NCBI RefSeq assembly: GCF_003935895.2
Contig: NZ_CP054058.1
Span: 1,674,001-1,738,000 of the forward strand
DNA from: Scandinavium goeteborgense
Lineage (GTDB): Bacteria; Pseudomonadota; Gammaproteobacteria; Enterobacterales; Enterobacteriaceae
Direction of reading: 5' to 3'
DNA length: 64,000 bases
Positions within the stretch are counted from its first letter, which is position 1, and every line of letters starts with the position of its first letter. Below, piece after piece: positions 54,466 through 64,000 of this stretch. Under the pieces are notes generated by a model. It saw only the letters and a program-made list of their open reading frames with translations. It did no database searches and had not been told where the DNA came from. The position numbers and the translations under genes were made by a program.

Positions 54466-56127
54466 ATGTTGAACCGTATCCGCGTTGTCACCCTGTTGAT
54501 GTTGGTGCTGGTCGTCTTCGCACTGCTTCAGCTGCTATCCGGTGGCTTTCTGTTTTCGTCCCTGCAGCAAAACCAGCACAGTTTTTCCCTCTCGAATGAG
54601 CTGCGTACCCGTCAGACCGAACTGAGCAAAACCTGGGAACTGATGCTACAAACGCGCATCAACCTGAGCCGCTCATCGGCGCGCATGATGATGGATACCG
54701 CCAATCAGCAAAGCAGCGCCAAAACGGACCTGCTCAACAACGCTAAAACCTCGTTGGCAGAGGCGGCAAAACACTACGCGGCTTTCACCGAGCAAACCGC
54801 CCAGCCTGAGCTGGCGGATGTCAGCGCCACGGTGGATGCGAGCTACCAAAAATATTTCGCCGGGCTGACCGAACTGGTCGGTTTCCTGCAAAACGGCAAT
54901 ATGGATGCCTATTTCGCCCAGCCTACGCAGGGGATGCAAAACGGCCTGAGCGACGCGATGACCCAGTATGCGTCGCAGAGTGAAACCCTTTATCAGCATG
55001 CCTTCAGCACCAGCAAACGTGATTATCAATTTGCCCAGTGGCAGCTGGCGGCGATCGCCATTGTGCTGGTGATGATTCTCGCCGCAGCGTGGTACGGCAT
55101 TCGCCACATTCTGCTTAACCCGCTGGCGGGCGTAATGGGCCATTTGCGCCGTATCGCGCAGGGCGATTTGACGCAGCCGGTAAACGTGCGCGGCCGTAAC
55201 GAAATTGCCGCGCTGGCCGAAACCGTTAACCAGATGCAGCAGTCGCTGATCGACACCGTTACCCACGTGCGCCAAGGTTCCGACGCCATTTATAGCGGCA
55301 CCAGCGAAATCGCGCTCGGCAATAACGATCTCTCTTCCCGCACCGAAGAACAGGCTTCTGCCCTCGAGCAAACCGCCGCCAGCATGGAAGAGCTGACTGC
55401 CACCGTGAAGCAGAATGCCGAGAACGCCCGTCAGGCGTCGCAGCTGGCGCTCAGCGCCTCCGAAACCGCCCAGCGCGGCGGCAAAGTGGTGGATGGTGTT
55501 GTGAAAACCATGCACGACATCGCCGCCAGTTCACAGAAGATTTCAGATATTACCGGTGTTATCGACGGGATTGCCTTCCAGACCAACATTCTGGCGCTTA
55601 ACGCCGCGGTCGAAGCCGCGCGCGCCGGGGAACAGGGCCGTGGTTTTGCCGTGGTCGCCGGGGAGGTGCGTAACCTCGCCAGCCGCAGCGCCCAGGCGGC
55701 AAAAGAGATCAAAGGTCTGATTGAAGACTCGGTGTCGAAAGTGGACACCGGTTCCGTGCTGGTGGAAAGCGCGGGCGAAACCATGAGCGATATCGTTAAC
55801 GCCGTCACCCGCGTCACCGACATCATGGGCGAGATTTCCTCGGCCTCCGACGAGCAGAGCCGCGGTATCGATCAGGTCGCGCTCGCCGTCTCTGAAATGG
55901 ATCGTGTCACCCAACAAAACGCCGCGCTGGTGCAGCAGTCCGCTGCCGCCGCTGCGGCACTTGAAGAGCAGTCAGGCAGTCTGGCCCGCGCCGTTTCCGC
56001 GTTTCAGATTGCCACCGTCAGCAACCGTGCAGTGAGTAAAACGACAAGCGTTCCATCGGCCAGCCGCGAGCCACTGCGCCCGCGCGTTGCCGCCGCCGGA
56101 ACCGATGATAACTGGGAAACTTTTTAA
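54466..56127 (+). CDS. tar: Chemoreceptor Tar (aspartate/maltose type)
   Basis: This inner-membrane receptor starts [20 protein letters not shown] (first membrane segment) and has 553 residues. The periplasmic domain keeps [15 protein letters not shown], where the Arg residues bind aspartate. A second membrane segment lies near 190-210, followed by HAMP and the signalling tip [20 protein letters not shown]. The C-terminal NWETF binds CheR and CheB. Confidence 0.95.
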   Translation: MLNRIRVVTLLMLVLVVFALLQLLSGGFLFSSLQQNQHSFSLSNELRTRQTELSKTWELMLQTRINLSRSSARMMMDTANQQSSAKTDLLNNAKTSLAEAAKHYAAFTEQTAQPELADVSATVDASYQKYFAGLTELVGFLQNGNMDAYFAQPTQGMQNGLSDAMTQYASQSETLYQHAFSTSKRDYQFAQWQLAAIAIVLVMILAAAWYGIRHILLNPLAGVMGHLRRIAQGDLTQPVNVRGRNEIAALAETVNQMQQSLIDTVTHVRQGSDAIYSGTSEIALGNNDLSSRTEEQASALEQTAASMEELTATVKQNAENARQASQLALSASETAQRGGKVVDGVVKTMHDIAASSQKISDITGVIDGIAFQTNILALNAAVEAARAGEQGRGFAVVAGEVRNLASRSAQAAKEIKGLIEDSVSKVDTGSVLVESAGETMSDIVNAVTRVTDIMGEISSASDEQSRGIDQVALAVSEMDRVTQQNAALVQQSAAAAAALEEQSGSLARAVSAFQIATVSNRAVSKTTSVPSASREPLRPRVAAAGTDDNWETF

Positions 56128-56163
56128 CTTTACGCGGCCTGTTGCCGTATATCGGGAGTGGTG

Positions 56164-57768
56164 ATGTTCAATCGAATTCGTATCTCGACCACCTTGTTTC
56201 TGATTCTGGTGGTGTGTGGCCTGTTACAGGTGGGCAGTAACGGGCTGTCGTTTTGGGCGTTTCGTGATGGACAGAAAAACCTCAGTCAGGTTGAGCAAGG
56301 GAATGTGCAGTTAAGCAGTCTGATGGACGCCCGTGTGGTGTTGCTTCAGGCCAGCACCGCGCTGAATAAAGCCGGAACGCTGACTGCGTTGAGCTATCCG
56401 CCGGAAGATATCAAAAAGCTGATGACCAGCGCGCGCCGGGATTTGAAACAGGCGGACAAAGAGTTTGCTGAGTTTATGGCGATCCCGCCGGTGAATGACG
56501 AAGCCAACGTGTTGCAGGCGCAAAGCAAGCAAACCTATGCCGACCTGCACGCCGCGCTCGATCACCAGGCGACCTGGCTTGAAAGCAATCAGCTTTCAGA
56601 CTTTATGACCGCCCCGGTGCAAACGGCCCAGGACGCGTTCGACGCCAACTACCGGACCTGGCAGAAGAATATCGGGGCGTATGTACAAAATGCGCGTCAC
56701 GCCAGCGAGGCGAATTATCACCGTTCGGCGGCGATTTTCATCGCCATGGTGGTGCTCGCCGCGCTGATCACCAGCGGGGCACTGCTGTGGACACGCCGAA
56801 TGATCGTTCAGCCGCTCAACATTATTAGCAGCCACTTCACCAGCATTGCGCAGGGCAACCTGGCGCGGCCGGTGTCGGTGTTCGGCAAGAACGAAATTTC
56901 AGCCATTTTTGCCGGACTGAAAGCGATGCAAACCGCGCTGCGCGACACCGTAAGCCAGGTGCGGCAGGGCAGTCATGCGATGCATACCGGGATTTCGGAG
57001 ATTGCCGCAGGCAACAACGATCTCTCGTCGCGCACCGAACAGCAGGCGGCTTCGCTGGCAGAAACCGCAGCGAGCATGGAGCAACTGACCGCCACCGTCG
57101 GGCAGAACGCCGACAACGCCCGTCAGGCATCGGGCCTGGCGAGTACCGCGGCATCGACCGCCAAACGCGGCGGCGAGCAGGCGTCGCATGTGGCGCAGAC
57201 CATGCACGGTATCGCCACCAGTTCGCGCAAAATTGGCGACATTATCAGCGTTATCGACGGCATTGCCTTCCAGACCAACATTCTGGCGCTCAACGCGGCG
57301 GTCGAAGCGGCACGCGCAGGCGAGCAGGGCCGTGGATTTGCAGTGGTTGCCGGGGAAGTGCGCAATCTCGCCAGCCGCAGCGCTCAGGCGGCAAAAGAGA
57401 TTAAAGGCCTGATTGAAGAGTCGGTTTCCCGAGTGCAGGAAGGTTCTGCGCTGGTGGACACCGCCGCCAACACCATGAATGAGATCGTCCGCTCCGTCAC
57501 CCAGGTGAACGACATCATGGGTGAGATTGCGTCGGCGTCTGACGAACAGCGACGTGGCATCGAACAGGTGGCGCTGGCGGTGAGCCAGATGGACCAGGTC
57601 ACGCAGCAAAACGCCTCGCTGGTGGAAGAAGCGGCGGCGGCGACCGAACAGCTGGCAGGGCAGGCGGACAGCCTGACCGCGCTGGTGTCGTTGTTTGAAC
57701 TTGAAGAAAAAAGAGTATCGCATCATCAAGAAGGGGCACCGCCAGTTGCCGTGCCTGTGGTTTCCTGA
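56164..57768 (+). CDS. tap: Chemoreceptor Tap (dipeptide type)
   Basis: The ATG at 56164 follows GGGAG; a GTG two codons upstream is less likely. The 534-residue receptor begins [20 protein letters not shown], with the Tap-specific [18 protein letters not shown] in the periplasmic domain. It lacks the NWETF tail and ends PPVAVPVVS, as in E. coli Tap, which senses dipeptides through DppA and pyrimidines. Present in E. coli relatives and absent in Salmonella enterica. Confidence 0.95.
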   Translation: MFNRIRISTTLFLILVVCGLLQVGSNGLSFWAFRDGQKNLSQVEQGNVQLSSLMDARVVLLQASTALNKAGTLTALSYPPEDIKKLMTSARRDLKQADKEFAEFMAIPPVNDEANVLQAQSKQTYADLHAALDHQATWLESNQLSDFMTAPVQTAQDAFDANYRTWQKNIGAYVQNARHASEANYHRSAAIFIAMVVLAALITSGALLWTRRMIVQPLNIISSHFTSIAQGNLARPVSVFGKNEISAIFAGLKAMQTALRDTVSQVRQGSHAMHTGISEIAAGNNDLSSRTEQQAASLAETAASMEQLTATVGQNADNARQASGLASTAASTAKRGGEQASHVAQTMHGIATSSRKIGDIISVIDGIAFQTNILALNAAVEAARAGEQGRGFAVVAGEVRNLASRSAQAAKEIKGLIEESVSRVQEGSALVDTAANTMNEIVRSVTQVNDIMGEIASASDEQRRGIEQVALAVSQMDQVTQQNASLVEEAAAATEQLAGQADSLTALVSLFELEEKRVSHHQEGAPPVAVPVVS

Positions 57769-57790
57769 AAGGACGTAAGAAGAAGGCGCT

Positions 57791-58657
57791 ATGACTGCAA
57801 CTCTGCCCAACGGGCAATCGTCATTACTCACGCAGATGACACAGCGCCTGGCGCTGTCCGACGCGCAGTTTCGTCGGATATGCCAACTGATCTACCAGCG
57901 CGCAGGTATTGTGCTGGCCGATCACAAGCGCGACATGGTGTACAACCGGCTGGTGCGACGCTTGCGCCAGCTCGGGCTCGATGATTTTGGCCGCTATCTG
58001 GCAATGCTGGAGGCCAATCAGGATAACGCCGAGTGGCAGGCATTCATTAACTCGCTGACCACTAACCTCACGGCGTTTTTCCGCGAGGCACACCATTTTC
58101 CGACGCTGGCCGAGCACGCGAAGCGGCGTCAGGGTGAGTATCGCGTCTGGAGTGCGGCGGCATCAACCGGCGAAGAACCGTATTCGATTGCTATCACGCT
58201 CGCCGACACGCTGGGCACCGCGCCGGGTCGCTGGAAGGTTTTTGCCAGCGACATCGACACTGAAGTTCTGAACAAGGCGCAGAACGGCGTGTATCGCCAG
58301 GATGAGCTGAAAACGCTGTCTCAGCAGCAGCTACAGCACTATTTCATGCGTGGCACCGGGCCACATAGCGGGCTGGTGCGCGTGCGCCAGGAGCTGGCGA
58401 ACTATGTTGATTTTGCTCCGGTGAATTTGCTGGAGAAAAACTACAACGTGCCGGGGCCATTCGATGCGATTTTTTGTCGCAATGTGATGATTTACTTCGA
58501 CAAGACGACGCAGCAAGAGATCCTGCGCCGCTTTGTCCCCCTGCTTAAGCCTGACGGATTACTGTTTGCCGGGCACTCAGAGAACTTCAGCAACCTCGTG
58601 CGCGAGTTCAGTCTGCGGGGGCAGACGGTGTACGCGCTGAGTAAGGATAAAGCATGA
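57791..58657 (+). CDS. cheR: Chemoreceptor methyltransferase CheR
   Basis: It methylates receptor glutamates with S-adenosylmethionine. The 288 residues contain [13 protein letters not shown], the SAM-binding [15 protein letters not shown] and [12 protein letters not shown]. It overlaps cheB by four bases. Confidence 0.97.
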   Translation: MTATLPNGQSSLLTQMTQRLALSDAQFRRICQLIYQRAGIVLADHKRDMVYNRLVRRLRQLGLDDFGRYLAMLEANQDNAEWQAFINSLTTNLTAFFREAHHFPTLAEHAKRRQGEYRVWSAAASTGEEPYSIAITLADTLGTAPGRWKVFASDIDTEVLNKAQNGVYRQDELKTLSQQQLQHYFMRGTGPHSGLVRVRQELANYVDFAPVNLLEKNYNVPGPFDAIFCRNVMIYFDKTTQQEILRRFVPLLKPDGLLFAGHSENFSNLVREFSLRGQTVYALSKDKA

Positions 58658-59703
58658 GTAAAATCAGGGTGTTGTCTGTAGATGATTCGGCTTTGATGCG
58701 CCAGATAATGACGGAAATTATCAACAGCCACAGCGATATGGAGATGGTGGCAACGGCGCCGGACCCGCTGGTTGCCCGGGATTTGATCAAAAAATATAAC
58801 CCGGACGTGCTGACGCTGGATGTCGAAATGCCGCGTATGGACGGCCTCGACTTTCTGGAAAAACTGATGCGCCTGCGGCCGATGCCGGTGGTGATGGTGT
58901 CTTCACTGACCGGCAAAGGGTCTGAGGTGACGTTACGCGCGCTGGAGTTGGGGGCGGTGGATTTCGTCACCAAACCGCAGATTGGCATTCGCGAAGGGAT
59001 GCTGGCCTACAGTGAAATGATTGCCGACAAAGTGCGGGCTGCTTCGCGGGCACAGATTAGCGCGCATAAAACACTGGCCGCGCCGGTGGCGCTGAAGGCC
59101 GGGCCGATGCTCAGTTCTGAAAAGCTACTGGTGATTGGCGCCTCAACGGGCGGCACCGAAGCGATTCGTCACGTGCTGCAACCGCTGCCGTTGACCAGCC
59201 CGGCGATTTTAATCACCCAGCACATGCCACCGGGTTTCACCCGTTCGTTCGCCGAACGCCTGAACAAGCTGTGTCAGATTGCAGTGAAAGAGGCCGAAGA
59301 CGGCGAGCGCGTATTGCCGGGCCACGCCTACATCGCGCCGGGTGATAAACATATGGAGCTGGCGCGCAGCGGGGCCAACTATCAAATCAAAATTCATGAC
59401 GGGCCGCCGGTTAACCGGCACCGTCCGTCAGTGGATGTGCTGTTTCATTCGGTGGCGAAATACGCCGGGCGCAATGCGGTGGGGGTGATCCTCACCGGAA
59501 TGGGCAACGACGGCGCCGCCGGAATGTTAGCGATGCACCAGGCTGGCGCCTGGACCATCGCGCAAAACGAAGCAAGTTGTGTGGTGTTCGGCATGCCGCG
59601 TGAGGCCATCAATATGGGTGGCGTCAGCGAAGTGGTCGATCTTAGCCAGGTAAGCCAGCAGATGCTGGCGAAAATCAGTGCCGGACAGGCAATACGTATT
59701 TAA
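58654..59703 (+). CDS. cheB: Chemoreceptor methylesterase CheB
   Basis: The 349-residue response regulator has its phospho-acceptor Asp in [16 protein letters not shown]. The C-terminal esterase/deamidase domain has Ser in [15 protein letters not shown], His in ITQHMPPGF and Asp in [11 protein letters not shown]. It resets receptor methylation after phosphorylation by CheA. Confidence 0.97.
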   Translation: MSKIRVLSVDDSALMRQIMTEIINSHSDMEMVATAPDPLVARDLIKKYNPDVLTLDVEMPRMDGLDFLEKLMRLRPMPVVMVSSLTGKGSEVTLRALELGAVDFVTKPQIGIREGMLAYSEMIADKVRAASRAQISAHKTLAAPVALKAGPMLSSEKLLVIGASTGGTEAIRHVLQPLPLTSPAILITQHMPPGFTRSFAERLNKLCQIAVKEAEDGERVLPGHAYIAPGDKHMELARSGANYQIKIHDGPPVNRHRPSVDVLFHSVAKYAGRNAVGVILTGMGNDGAAGMLAMHQAGAWTIAQNEASCVVFGMPREAINMGGVSEVVDLSQVSQQMLAKISAGQAIRI

Positions 59704-59718
59704 GAGGAGTGAAGTTAA

Positions 59719-60108
<390 letters not shown>

Positions 60109-60118
60109 GGCGATGACG

Positions 60119-60763
60119 ATGACCCAACACCCCGTTAAACCGACTGACGAGCATTCAGCGGGCGATATTATCGCCCGGATCGGCAGTCTGACCCGTATGC
60201 TGCGTGACAGCCTGCGCGAGCTTGGCCTGGATCAGGCGATTGCCGAAGCGGCAGAAGCCATTCCGGATGCTCGCGACCGCCTGGATTACGTGGTCCAGAT
60301 GACGGCCCAGGCGGCAGAGCGTGCGCTGAACTGCGTCGAGCTGTCGCAGCCGCATCAGAACCAGATGGAAAAAGAAGCCAAAGCGCTGTCAGGCCGCTGG
60401 GATCAGTGGTTTGAAAATCCTGTCGAACTGAGCGATGCGCGTGAGCTGGTGACCGACACCCGTAGCTATTTATCGGATGTGCCGAAACACACCAGCTTCA
60501 CCAATGCCCAACTGCTGGAAATCATGATGGCGCAGGATTTCCAGGATCTGACCGGGCAGGTGATCAAGCGGATGATGGATGTTATCCAGGAGATAGAACG
60601 TCAGTTGCTGATGGTGCTGCTGGAAAATATGCCGGACGCATCAACCCGACAGAAACGTGAGAGCGACAGTTTGCTCAACGGTCCGCAGGTGGACACCAGC
60701 AAGGCAGGCGTGGTTGCCAGCCAGGACCAGGTGGATGACTTATTGGATAGCTTAGGTTTTTGA
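60119..60763 (+). CDS. cheZ: CheY-P phosphatase CheZ
   Basis: The ATG at 60119 is chosen over 60113 because GAGG lies eight bases before it and 214 residues equals E. coli CheZ. The catalytic Gln is in [17 protein letters not shown], and the C-terminal CheY-binding helix is [10 protein letters not shown]. Last gene of the operon. K-12 continues with flhBA. Confidence 0.97.
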   Translation: MTQHPVKPTDEHSAGDIIARIGSLTRMLRDSLRELGLDQAIAEAAEAIPDARDRLDYVVQMTAQAAERALNCVELSQPHQNQMEKEAKALSGRWDQWFENPVELSDARELVTDTRSYLSDVPKHTSFTNAQLLEIMMAQDFQDLTGQVIKRMMDVIQEIERQLLMVLLENMPDASTRQKRESDSLLNGPQVDTSKAGVVASQDQVDDLLDSLGF

Positions 60764-60770
60764 TAAAAAA

Positions 60771-60797
60771 TGGCCCGTTGCGGGCCATTCTCTTTTT
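60771..60797. terminator. Terminator after cheZ
   Basis: TGGCCCG (60771-60777) and CGGGCCA (60781-60787) with flanking A and T runs, between cheZ and the converging adhesin gene. Confidence 0.88.
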
Positions 60798-60804
60798 CGG
60801 GTGA

Positions 60805-61959
60805 CTAGCGTAAATCCATTTTTATGGTCACGTTGCCTTCGAATTTTCCCGGCTCAGGTTTTTTGTTAGTGGTACTGACCGGCGCCGCTTTCAAATGGAT
60901 ACTGCCATTACCGTCGCTGTCCAGCGGCACGTCAAAATCTGCCGTTCCGTCCATGAGGACACTCTTGCTACTTTCATCGAACATGCGTACACCAATATCA
61001 TCCCGGTCCAACATTTTAGCGATAACCCGGTTGTCCGTGTCGCTGACACCCTGATCGGCGCTGAAAGACAACCGTATTTTGCTGCTGTTGCTCACCGCAG
61101 GCGCATCGCAGTGATAATCAATGTCGACGTTTTTCAGTGTATATCCGCCAGGCGGCTGCCCTTGGGCGGTAAATTGTGAACTGACGATGTTGCCCATTTC
61201 GACTTCAATGGTGCTTCCGGCATTAATCACGCAGCTGAGCGGGGCGGTGATCGAGCCAGAGAGTGAAATCGTGGAAACCGGAACGGCATTACTGCTGTTA
61301 CAGCCCGCGCCCGACCCAAATGAAAGACAGGCAAAGTTCTCGACCACGGTCTGCATCGGAATCACTTCTTCACCGAGAATCGGTTTTTTGATGTACAACT
61401 TCATAGAGATCACGTTCCAACGAAACTGGCGTTTGTTGCTGGTGCCGCCATCGGGACGCGAACTGTCACTGCAAACGCTGGCTGACGCTTCAGTTGTATT
61501 AAAGTTGCCTTCCTCCGTTTCGGTTCTGTTGGCCGGACTGGTCGGATATTCATTTATTTTAAGTTCATACAGGTTACTGCCATCCGGGGAACGGATGGCC
61601 TCACTATAACCGGATACATCAACGTCGACATGTTCGGTTAAATAACCATATCCGCTTACCCCTGCAGCCAGAGGGCTACCTGCAGCGGTGAGCTCTGTGA
61701 CTTCAGACGTTGATCTCATATTACCAGGACATTCACAGTTTGCTTCCATGACTGTCTGATCGCCGGTGAAATGTCGATGGTCATCAATGACGCGACCAAC
61801 GATATTTTCACCGCTGGGTATCTCATAGCCATAGTTAATGGTGTAAGGCATTGGGCCAGCAAAGCAGTTTTGCAGGACCGTTGCCGTGGCCGCCTTGGCG
61901 TGGGTGGCTGGGAAGAGCGCACAACTGGCCAGGATGATGAGGGTAGGTTTATTCAGCAT
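60805..61959 (-). CDS. Chaperone-usher fimbrial adhesin (two-domain)
   Basis: The start MLNKPTLIILASCALFPATH at 61959 overlaps the usher end by 11 bases and gives 384 residues with a signal peptide (cleavage near HAKA). Residues of about 25-240 have Cys pairs and form the presumed lectin domain (CECPGNMRSTSEVTE). Residues of about 245-384 are a pilin domain (SLSGSITAPLSCVINAG to FEGNVTIKMDL). It is the terminal gene of a minus-strand fimbrial operon of the classical FimD-type clade. Confidence 0.85.
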   Translation of the reverse strand: MLNKPTLIILASCALFPATHAKAATATVLQNCFAGPMPYTINYGYEIPSGENIVGRVIDDHRHFTGDQTVMEANCECPGNMRSTSEVTELTAAGSPLAAGVSGYGYLTEHVDVDVSGYSEAIRSPDGSNLYELKINEYPTSPANRTETEEGNFNTTEASASVCSDSSRPDGGTSNKRQFRWNVISMKLYIKKPILGEEVIPMQTVVENFACLSFGSGAGCNSSNAVPVSTISLSGSITAPLSCVINAGSTIEVEMGNIVSSQFTAQGQPPGGYTLKNVDIDYHCDAPAVSNSSKIRLSFSADQGVSDTDNRVIAKMLDRDDIGVRMFDESSKSVLMDGTADFDVPLDSDGNGSIHLKAAPVSTTNKKPEPGKFEGNVTIKMDLR

Positions 61960-64000
61960 GAGCGGTGACCTGTTGGCAATGGGCATTGACCGTGCGGATG
62001 CCCGTCGGATTAGTGAGGGGTTGCGTGGCATCAATGGTGATATGTGCGGTGCATTGTTGAGTCGGCGCATCTCCCCATTTGATCAACAGCTGCGTATTTT
62101 CGCCAATCCCCGCCAAATAGAGGGTGCTGGTGTCGTCGACAATACCGGTGACACCCTGAACATTGGCACTGGCGATGGCGCCAAAGGGAACTGGCCGGTT
62201 CTGGGATCGTGAAAGTGTAATCAGCGCCCGATAGCCGACGCGGGCCTCAAGCGTGGCAGCAACCGCAGCACTACGGCTGGGAATGGCGGTAAGGGTGGTC
62301 GCGTTGGTATCAACGTCGTCAGGTAAGCTGGTGGTATCTACGCGGATATTATTGATTTGATAGGGCGTCAGCGACGGAATAATGGCGTTGCCAAAGGTAT
62401 CCGTTGATACACCGCGCTGATTCTGGAAGCGAATACCCGAGGCGCCCCCAGCATTAACAATCGCAAAGGTGTCACCCAGCGGTTGGGACAGCGTTACGCC
62501 ATGAGGGTGAGCGACGATTGCGCCGCTTATTCCATAGCTCAGCTGCTGAGAATTGTCAGAGGAATAATAGTAGCCGCTGTTAAGGTTGGCATATTGTGAA
62601 CGGTAGCTGCCATAGACGCTGCTGCTGCTCTCTCCATCGTGATTACTGCGACTCTGCTGCAGCGAGTAGCTCAACCGCTGATCGTCTAAAAGTGTGCCGT
62701 TGACACCCACGTTTTGCCGGGTATCGCCCCCTTTGCTACTGCTGATATTATAACTGGCCCAACTGTTCGGCAGCCACTTGCTGAGCGGTACGCTAAAGCC
62801 AAACGACACCATCTGGTCAGTGTCGTCGTCATCGATTTTATTGTAGGTGTATGCGAGATGAAAACTCATGCCATACAGCGTTCGGTTGAGACCGGCTGAC
62901 AGGCTGCGTTCTTTTTGACTGGTGTTCCAGTAATCTTGCTGGTAGCCGCTCAGGTAAAGGCTACTGCCGAGCACGTTCTGACTCACGCTGAGCTGCAATC
63001 GATTTTGCTTGTTATAACGAAACTGCAAATCTTCGTCGCTGGCGTCATATTTCTGATTTGCATCGGCGAAATTGTAATAACCCTGCGTCGAATAGCGATA
63101 GCCCGCGAGGGTGAAGTTGGTATCGGTGGTGTCAACTTTACCGGTATACATCAGACGCAAGGAGTGACCGGTGCTGGTCTCGTCGTTGTCGAGACGGGCA
63201 TGTGACAGAGTAATATCGCCGGAGACCGATCCTAAGGATCCCAGCGCGAGGCCCGTTCCGGCGTTGGCCGCATAATAATCTTCTGATGCAGTAACCCCCC
63301 CATACAACGTCGAAATATTATTCAGACCATAAACAACGCTCCCCTGAGAAAACAGCGGTTCATTGGCGTCAGTCCCGTCATCCGCGCGATAGCGCGCGAC
63401 GGTTGCCTCATACTTGATTTGCCCGGGACGCAGCATCAGCGCCAGGCTGGAATAAGGCTGCGTGAATTTATGCTCGGTGCCATCGGCCTCTTTGACAGTC
63501 ACTTCCAAATCGCCGCTGTTGGTGGTCGAGTAGAGGTCCTTAATTTCGAAGGCGCCTGGTGCGACACTGGCCTGATAGATCAGATAGCCGTTCTGGCGAA
63601 CCGAAATTTCCGCATTACTGGTTGCAGTGCCACGGATCGTTGGGGCAAAGCCACGCTGGCTGAAGGGAAGCATATCTTCATCGGTGGCGATATTGACCCC
63701 GTTGTACTGAATGCTGTCAAACACATCGCCTCGGGTATTGTTTTCCCCGGCGGTAAACTGTGCTTTGAGAATATCGATATCATGCGCCACCCAGCTGTTA
63801 ATGCTTTGCCACGTGCTCGAGTCCTCAGATTGGCTCCAGGTCGAATAGTTGCGCATCCGCCAGCCACCCAAGTTTGCACCACTACGAAGATTAAGGTACT
63901 GGTTGGCGTCGGTTTCATTGTCGCTGTCGGTCTGCTGGGTTCCGGAAAAGGAATAATCAGCAAAGGCGCTTGGAACACCGTCTTCCCAGCTTGAAGGGTC
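61949..64000 (-). CDS. Fimbrial outer-membrane usher, FimD family (5' end beyond window)
   Basis: The frame is open to base 64000 and continues to the right. The visible 683 residues start DPSSWEDGVPSAFADYSFSG, which belongs to the N-terminal part of FimD ushers, so roughly 150 residues are missing. Barrel and plug motifs are GFAPTIRGTATSNAEISVRQNGYLIY (split: GFAPTIRGTA and VRQNGYLIY) and VAPGAFEIKDLYST. The C-terminal domain contains PFGAIASANVQGVTGIVDD. It differs clearly from the archaic usher at 51038. Confidence 0.93.
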   Translation of the reverse strand, partial: DPSSWEDGVPSAFADYSFSGTQQTDSDNETDANQYLNLRSGANLGGWRMRNYSTWSQSEDSSTWQSINSWVAHDIDILKAQFTAGENNTRGDVFDSIQYNGVNIATDEDMLPFSQRGFAPTIRGTATSNAEISVRQNGYLIYQASVAPGAFEIKDLYSTTNSGDLEVTVKEADGTEHKFTQPYSSLALMLRPGQIKYEATVARYRADDGTDANEPLFSQGSVVYGLNNISTLYGGVTASEDYYAANAGTGLALGSLGSVSGDITLSHARLDNDETSTGHSLRLMYTGKVDTTDTNFTLAGYRYSTQGYYNFADANQKYDASDEDLQFRYNKQNRLQLSVSQNVLGSSLYLSGYQQDYWNTSQKERSLSAGLNRTLYGMSFHLAYTYNKIDDDDTDQMVSFGFSVPLSKWLPNSWASYNISSSKGGDTRQNVGVNGTLLDDQRLSYSLQQSRSNHDGESSSSVYGSYRSQYANLNSGYYYSSDNSQQLSYGISGAIVAHPHGVTLSQPLGDTFAIVNAGGASGIRFQNQRGVSTDTFGNAIIPSLTPYQINNIRVDTTSLPDDVDTNATTLTAIPSRSAAVAATLEARVGYRALITLSRSQNRPVPFGAIASANVQGVTGIVDDTSTLYLAGIGENTQLLIKWGDAPTQQCTAHITIDATQPLTNPTGIRTVNAHCQQVTAHAE

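Noticed and set aside
54673-57831. Long antisense frames opposite tar (54673-55515) and tap (56899-57831)
   Set aside because: They mirror the conserved receptor signalling domains and have no ribosome site or family features.

Overview
The window comes from an Enterobacteriaceae chromosome. The order yecA, tyrP, ftnA, yecR, yecJ, ftnB, araFGH, otsBA, uspC, flhDC, motAB-cheAW, tar-tap-cheRBYZ matches the Escherichia coli K-12 neighbourhood gene by gene. Several genes are extra relative to K-12: an RpiB-like isomerase, a DHA2 transporter, a Dcu antiporter, a DJ-1 protein, a toxin pair, a type VI lipase island and two pilus operons. Tap is present, as in E. coli, Citrobacter and Enterobacter relatives. 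The genus cannot be fixed from the sequence alone.

Positions 1-20506 are the right-hand part of a P2-like prophage. From the left edge it holds the large terminase gpP (minus strand, broken by an amber codon), capsid genes O N M L, tail completion X, a lysis cassette (holin, GH24 lysozyme, nested spanins), tail genes R S, baseplate genes V W J I, fibre genes H G, then U T E' E FII FI on the minus strand, and D and ogr on the plus strand. The FI-U block is inverted relative to P2. Three Ogr sites of the form TGT-N12-ACA lie in front of P/O, V and FI/D. Two cargo genes (a lipoprotein and a VasI-like protein) sit between ogr and the attachment site. That site is the 3' part of a tRNA-Leu gene (leuZ type). 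The integrase, early genes, portal and intact tRNA lie beyond the left edge.

Positions 20507-38391 are mostly conserved chromosome: YecA, tyrosine permease, two ferritins, the arabinose ABC transporter, trehalose synthesis and a universal stress protein. An orphan toxin/immunity pair lies between yecJ and the Dcu gene. An ERIC repeat lies between araH and otsB.

Positions 38392-64000 are the flagellar and chemotaxis locus. Master regulator flhDC is followed by motAB-cheAW from a sigma-28 promoter inside flhC. About 9.8 kb of foreign material then separates cheW from tar: two mosaic Tli4 immunity genes, a Tle4-type phospholipase, and a five-gene archaic (Csu-type) pilus operon. The tar sigma-28 promoter is intact right after the last pilus gene, so the two chemotaxis operons should still be co-regulated. 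After cheZ, where K-12 has flhBA, a second chaperone-usher operon (adhesin and usher, minus strand) runs off the right edge.
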